The position numbers and the translations under genes are program-made. A DNA stretch of 14,074 nucleotides from DAOTWP01 sp034435675. Lineage in GTDB: Bacteria > Chloroflexota > Anaerolineae > Aggregatilineales > Phototrophicaceae. The stretch spans positions 1 to 14,074 of the forward strand of contig DAOTWP010000104.1 in assembly GCA_034435675.1 (NCBI GenBank), read 5' to 3'. The number at the start of each line of letters is the position of its first letter. The stretch's first letter is position 1. Shown piece by piece: positions 11,834 through 14,074 of the stretch. Below the pieces are notes generated by a model, which worked only from the letters and a program-made list of their open reading frames with translations, was not told the origin of the DNA and made no database searches.

Positions 11834-12532
11834 ATGAGCATTACTATCAAGTGGCTTGGGCATTCGGCATTTCTGCTAAATATTGCGGATCGGCATGTGC
11901 TGATCGATCCCTTTCTTACCGGTAATCCGTTGGCGGCTGCCAGCGCTGCTAACGTGCCAGCCGATCTGATTCTGCTGTCGCATGCACACGGTGATCATGT
12001 CGGGGATACCGTCTCGATTGCGCAGCGCACTGGTGCGCCTGTGGTGACCAACTTCGAAATTGGCAACTGGCTGGTTGGGCAGGGTGTCGCGCCGGAACAG
12101 ATTGTGCAGGGCAACACCGGCGGCACATACCATCATGAAGTGCTCAGTATCAAGTGGACGATTGCGTTTCACAGTGCCTCGCTGCCCGATGGCAGTTATG
12201 GCGGCAGTCCCAATGGGCTGCTGCTGACCGTGCCGCACGAAGGCAAGAAGCTGTATTACGCTGGGGATACCAGCCTGTTCCGCGATATGGAGCTGGTCGG
12301 CGAAGAGGGTATTGACCTGGCATTCCTGCCGATTGGCGATCTATTCACGATGGGCATTGATGACTCAATCCGCGCGATCAAGCTGATCCGCCCCAAGGTA
12401 GTGCTGCCGATGCATTACAATACATTCCCGCCGATTCATCAGGACGCGGGCGCATGGGCGAACCGGGTTAGCAGCGAAACGCTGTCGCAACCGATTGTAA
12501 TTGATCCGGGTTCGGTCTATACACTGGCTTAA
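11834..12532 (+). CDS. UPF0173 family metal-dependent hydrolase (metallo-beta-lactamase fold)
   Basis: The 232-residue length is normal for UPF0173. The start ITIKWLGHSAFLL and LIDPFLTGNP (23-32) are characteristic of the family. The metal site is SHAHGDHVGD, i.e. H50-x-H52-x-D54-H55, with further ligands His113 (AFHSAS), Asp145 (YYAGDTSLF) and His194 (LPMHYNTFP). Such proteins bind two metal ions and hydrolyse unknown substrates; relatives include UlaG-like lactonases and RNase-like enzymes. The protein is cytoplasmic, without signal peptide. ATG at 11834 is chosen because AGGAG (11819-11823) lies 10 bases upstream; an upstream frame extension to 11804 adds ten residues without family likeness. 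It follows the histidine kinase by 79 bases on the same strand and may be cotranscribed; no functional link is evident. Confidence 0.92.
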   Translation: MSITIKWLGHSAFLLNIADRHVLIDPFLTGNPLAAASAANVPADLILLSHAHGDHVGDTVSIAQRTGAPVVTNFEIGNWLVGQGVAPEQIVQGNTGGTYHHEVLSIKWTIAFHSASLPDGSYGGSPNGLLLTVPHEGKKLYYAGDTSLFRDMELVGEEGIDLAFLPIGDLFTMGIDDSIRAIKLIRPKVVLPMHYNTFPPIHQDAGAWANRVSSETLSQPIVIDPGSVYTLA

Positions 12533-12583
12533 GCGCTTTGCAGGGCATGCAGACCGTGTGCTGTGTGCCCCGCCTGGCTCACC

Positions 12584-14074
12584 ATGACTGCTTTTCGCTC
12601 CCCCCACCGCCGGGCGCTGCTGCTGTGCGCATTGTTCGTTCTGCTGGCAGCCGTCTATGCCGCCGTAACCCCACCGTTTGAAGCACCCGACGAGGGCGCG
12701 CATTTCCTGTACATCCACGATCTGCAACAAACCGGGCAGCTTCCGGTGCTGGAAGCGCGTGACATGGTTTTCGCCAGCCAGTCCACGCAGCGGCATCACC
12801 CGCCGCTGTATTATCTGGCGGGCGCGGCGCTGACTTTCTGGCTGGAGCAGGGGAATGCCCGCGAGCACCTGTTGCTTAACCCGCTGGCAGCGATTGGTTT
12901 CGCGGCGGACAACAACCTCAACGTGCACTTACACGAGCCCACGATGTCCGGCGGACTGCTGGCGGCAGTCTGGCTGCTGCGCGGTTTCAGTATCGCGCTG
13001 GCGACAGGCACACTCTGGCTGGTCTACACTGCCGGGCGGCTGGCGGCAGACTCGCCGCGTGTGGGGCTGTTTGCGCTGCTGCTGGCGGGCTGCGTGCCGT
13101 CCTTCGTGCATATCAGCGCCAGCATCAACAACGACAATCTGGTGACATTTTTTTACGCTGCTGGTGTGGTCTGGTGTTTGTCGCTGTGGCAGCGTGCCGG
13201 GCGTGCGCCGGGGCTGCGCTGGCACGATACCGCCCTGATTACGCTGATTCTGGCGGGCGCAGCACTGAGCAAGTTAACCGGGCTGACGCTGTTCGGCGTG
13301 GTGTACGCGGTGCTGCTGCTGGGTGTTTTCGCGCGCCGCTGGTCGTGGCGTGGGGCGCTGCTCAGCATGGGACTGGCGCTGCTAGGCGTGGGGCTGCTGG
13401 CGGGCTGGTGGTATCTGCGCAACTGGCAGCTTTATGGCGACCCGCTGGCGCTGGCTGCAACGGCGCGCATCTGGGCACGCGGCGGACCGCCGCAGTTGAT
13501 TGCGTGGTTTGAGCTGCGCGGTGTGTGGGAGTCGTTCTGGTTCACGCTGGGGCATTTCAACATTCGCGGTCCGGACTGGCTGTATGCGCTGTACGTGCCG
13601 CTGCTGGTGCTAGGGGGCTTGGCAGGGGCGCTGCTGGCATTCTGGCGGCGTCCGCTGCTGCGGCTGCGCATGCTGTTCCTGCTGGGCGTATGCGCAGTCG
13701 TCATTGCCGCGCTGCTGGTCAGCAGCAGCCGTGTGAACGTATCGCAGGGGCGCATCCTGTTTCCCGGCATGGTGGCGTTTATCCCGCTGCTGGCGCTGGG
13801 CTGGTGGATGCTGTGCGCAGAGGCGGGACGAGTGTGGCACAGGTGGAACGACGCCGCGCGTTCCGCTGCGCTGCTGGTTGTGTGGCTGCCGCTGGGCGTG
13901 CTGGCGCTGCTTACGCCATCCGCCTATCTCGCACCGGCTTACCCGCAGGCACGGGTACTCCCAGTAGTGCCGCAGAACGCTCTGCGGATTGATGCGCGGG
14001 CGGGAGATGCAGCGGGCGGGTTTGATCTGCTGGCGTACACGCTGGAAACGCCCGTCGTGGAGCAAGGGCAGTTT
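12584..14074 (+). CDS. Polytopic membrane protein, glycosyltransferase family 39 / DUF2142-like (3' end outside window)
   Basis: The frame is open for 497 codons from ATG 12584 to the right edge with no stop, so the C-terminus is missing. Residues 10-28 are the first membrane segment (ALLLCALFVLLAAVYAAV), followed by the loop PPFEAPDEGAHFLYIHDL, whose acidic pair is the usual catalytic position of GT-C enzymes. HHPPLYYLAG (71-80) and SASINNDNLVTFF are further family hallmarks, as are RNWQLYGDPLA and SQGRILFPGMVAF. At least nine Leu/Ala/Trp-rich membrane segments follow one another up to about residue 450. The last residues (GGFDLLAYTLET) look like the start of the soluble C-terminal beta domain. 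It probably transfers sugar from a polyprenyl-phosphate donor at the membrane, acceptor unknown. No strong ribosome binding site precedes the ATG; it starts 51 bases after the UPF0173 stop. Confidence 0.85.
   Translation, partial: MTAFRSPHRRALLLCALFVLLAAVYAAVTPPFEAPDEGAHFLYIHDLQQTGQLPVLEARDMVFASQSTQRHHPPLYYLAGAALTFWLEQGNAREHLLLNPLAAIGFAADNNLNVHLHEPTMSGGLLAAVWLLRGFSIALATGTLWLVYTAGRLAADSPRVGLFALLLAGCVPSFVHISASINNDNLVTFFYAAGVVWCLSLWQRAGRAPGLRWHDTALITLILAGAALSKLTGLTLFGVVYAVLLLGVFARRWSWRGALLSMGLALLGVGLLAGWWYLRNWQLYGDPLALAATARIWARGGPPQLIAWFELRGVWESFWFTLGHFNIRGPDWLYALYVPLLVLGGLAGALLAFWRRPLLRLRMLFLLGVCAVVIAALLVSSSRVNVSQGRILFPGMVAFIPLLALGWWMLCAEAGRVWHRWNDAARSAALLVVWLPLGVLALLTPSAYLAPAYPQARVLPVVPQNALRIDARAGDAAGGFDLLAYTLETPVVEQGQF

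Noticed and set aside
13174..13992. Open frames on plus and minus within the right-hand membrane protein region
   Set aside because: The frame starting at 12584 encodes a coherent polytopic membrane protein with glycosyltransferase hallmarks across the whole stretch; the other frames are shadows.

Overview
The window looks like chromosomal DNA from a GC-rich member of the Chloroflexota (Anaerolineae or a related class). This is inferred from gene types and style: a giant Ser/Thr kinase-ATPase-TPR protein, a J-domain protein with coiled coils, a GAF histidine kinase without membrane segments, and a membrane glycosyltransferase with an APDE loop. No single-copy phylogenetic marker confirms it.

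Layout. At the left edge an open frame joins GC-rich coding sequence of unknown function to the C-terminal remnant of a serine site-specific recombinase. It ends inside the 3' end of a tRNA-Lys(CTT) gene on the minus strand, which has a clear promoter and its own terminator. Next come a TetR regulator (-) and a divergent SnoaL-like protein (+), sharing a short intergenic region with three helically phased GTTAGA copies. A long minus-strand block follows: J-domain/coiled-coil protein, membrane-anchored pentapeptide-repeat protein, two small unknown proteins, cytidylate kinase, and a 1233-residue Ser/Thr kinase-STAND ATPase-TPR signalling protein, separated from cytidylate kinase by a bidirectional terminator. 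From about 8.8 kb everything well supported is on the plus strand: SAM methyltransferase, GAF-histidine kinase, UPF0173 metallo-beta-lactamase-fold hydrolase and a glycosyltransferase-like membrane protein that runs off the right edge.

The most unusual stretch is the 870-base gap between the methyltransferase and the histidine kinase (9640-10509). It starts GC-rich, with a possible small minus-strand gene or gene remnant, then turns AT-rich. There it is packed with about ten copies of an 11-base element (CTGTTCAAAAC and the variant CTGTCGAAAAC) in both orientations, four ATCCCAA elements in nested inverted order, several dyads, and DnaA-box-like nonamers (TTATGCACA twice, TTGTCCACG once). Gene orientation also flips nearby. 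A replication-origin-like or other multi-protein binding region is one reading. Another is a small repetitive alpha-helical protein on the minus strand, because the forward repeat copies keep the same reading frame. The sequence alone does not decide between them.

The genes are mostly independent units rather than one pathway. The common theme is signalling and regulation (TetR, Ser/Thr kinase-STAND-TPR, orphan histidine kinase), with housekeeping genes (tRNA-Lys, cmk) and envelope glycosylation at the right end. A TACAAT -10 hexamer recurs upstream of several starts.
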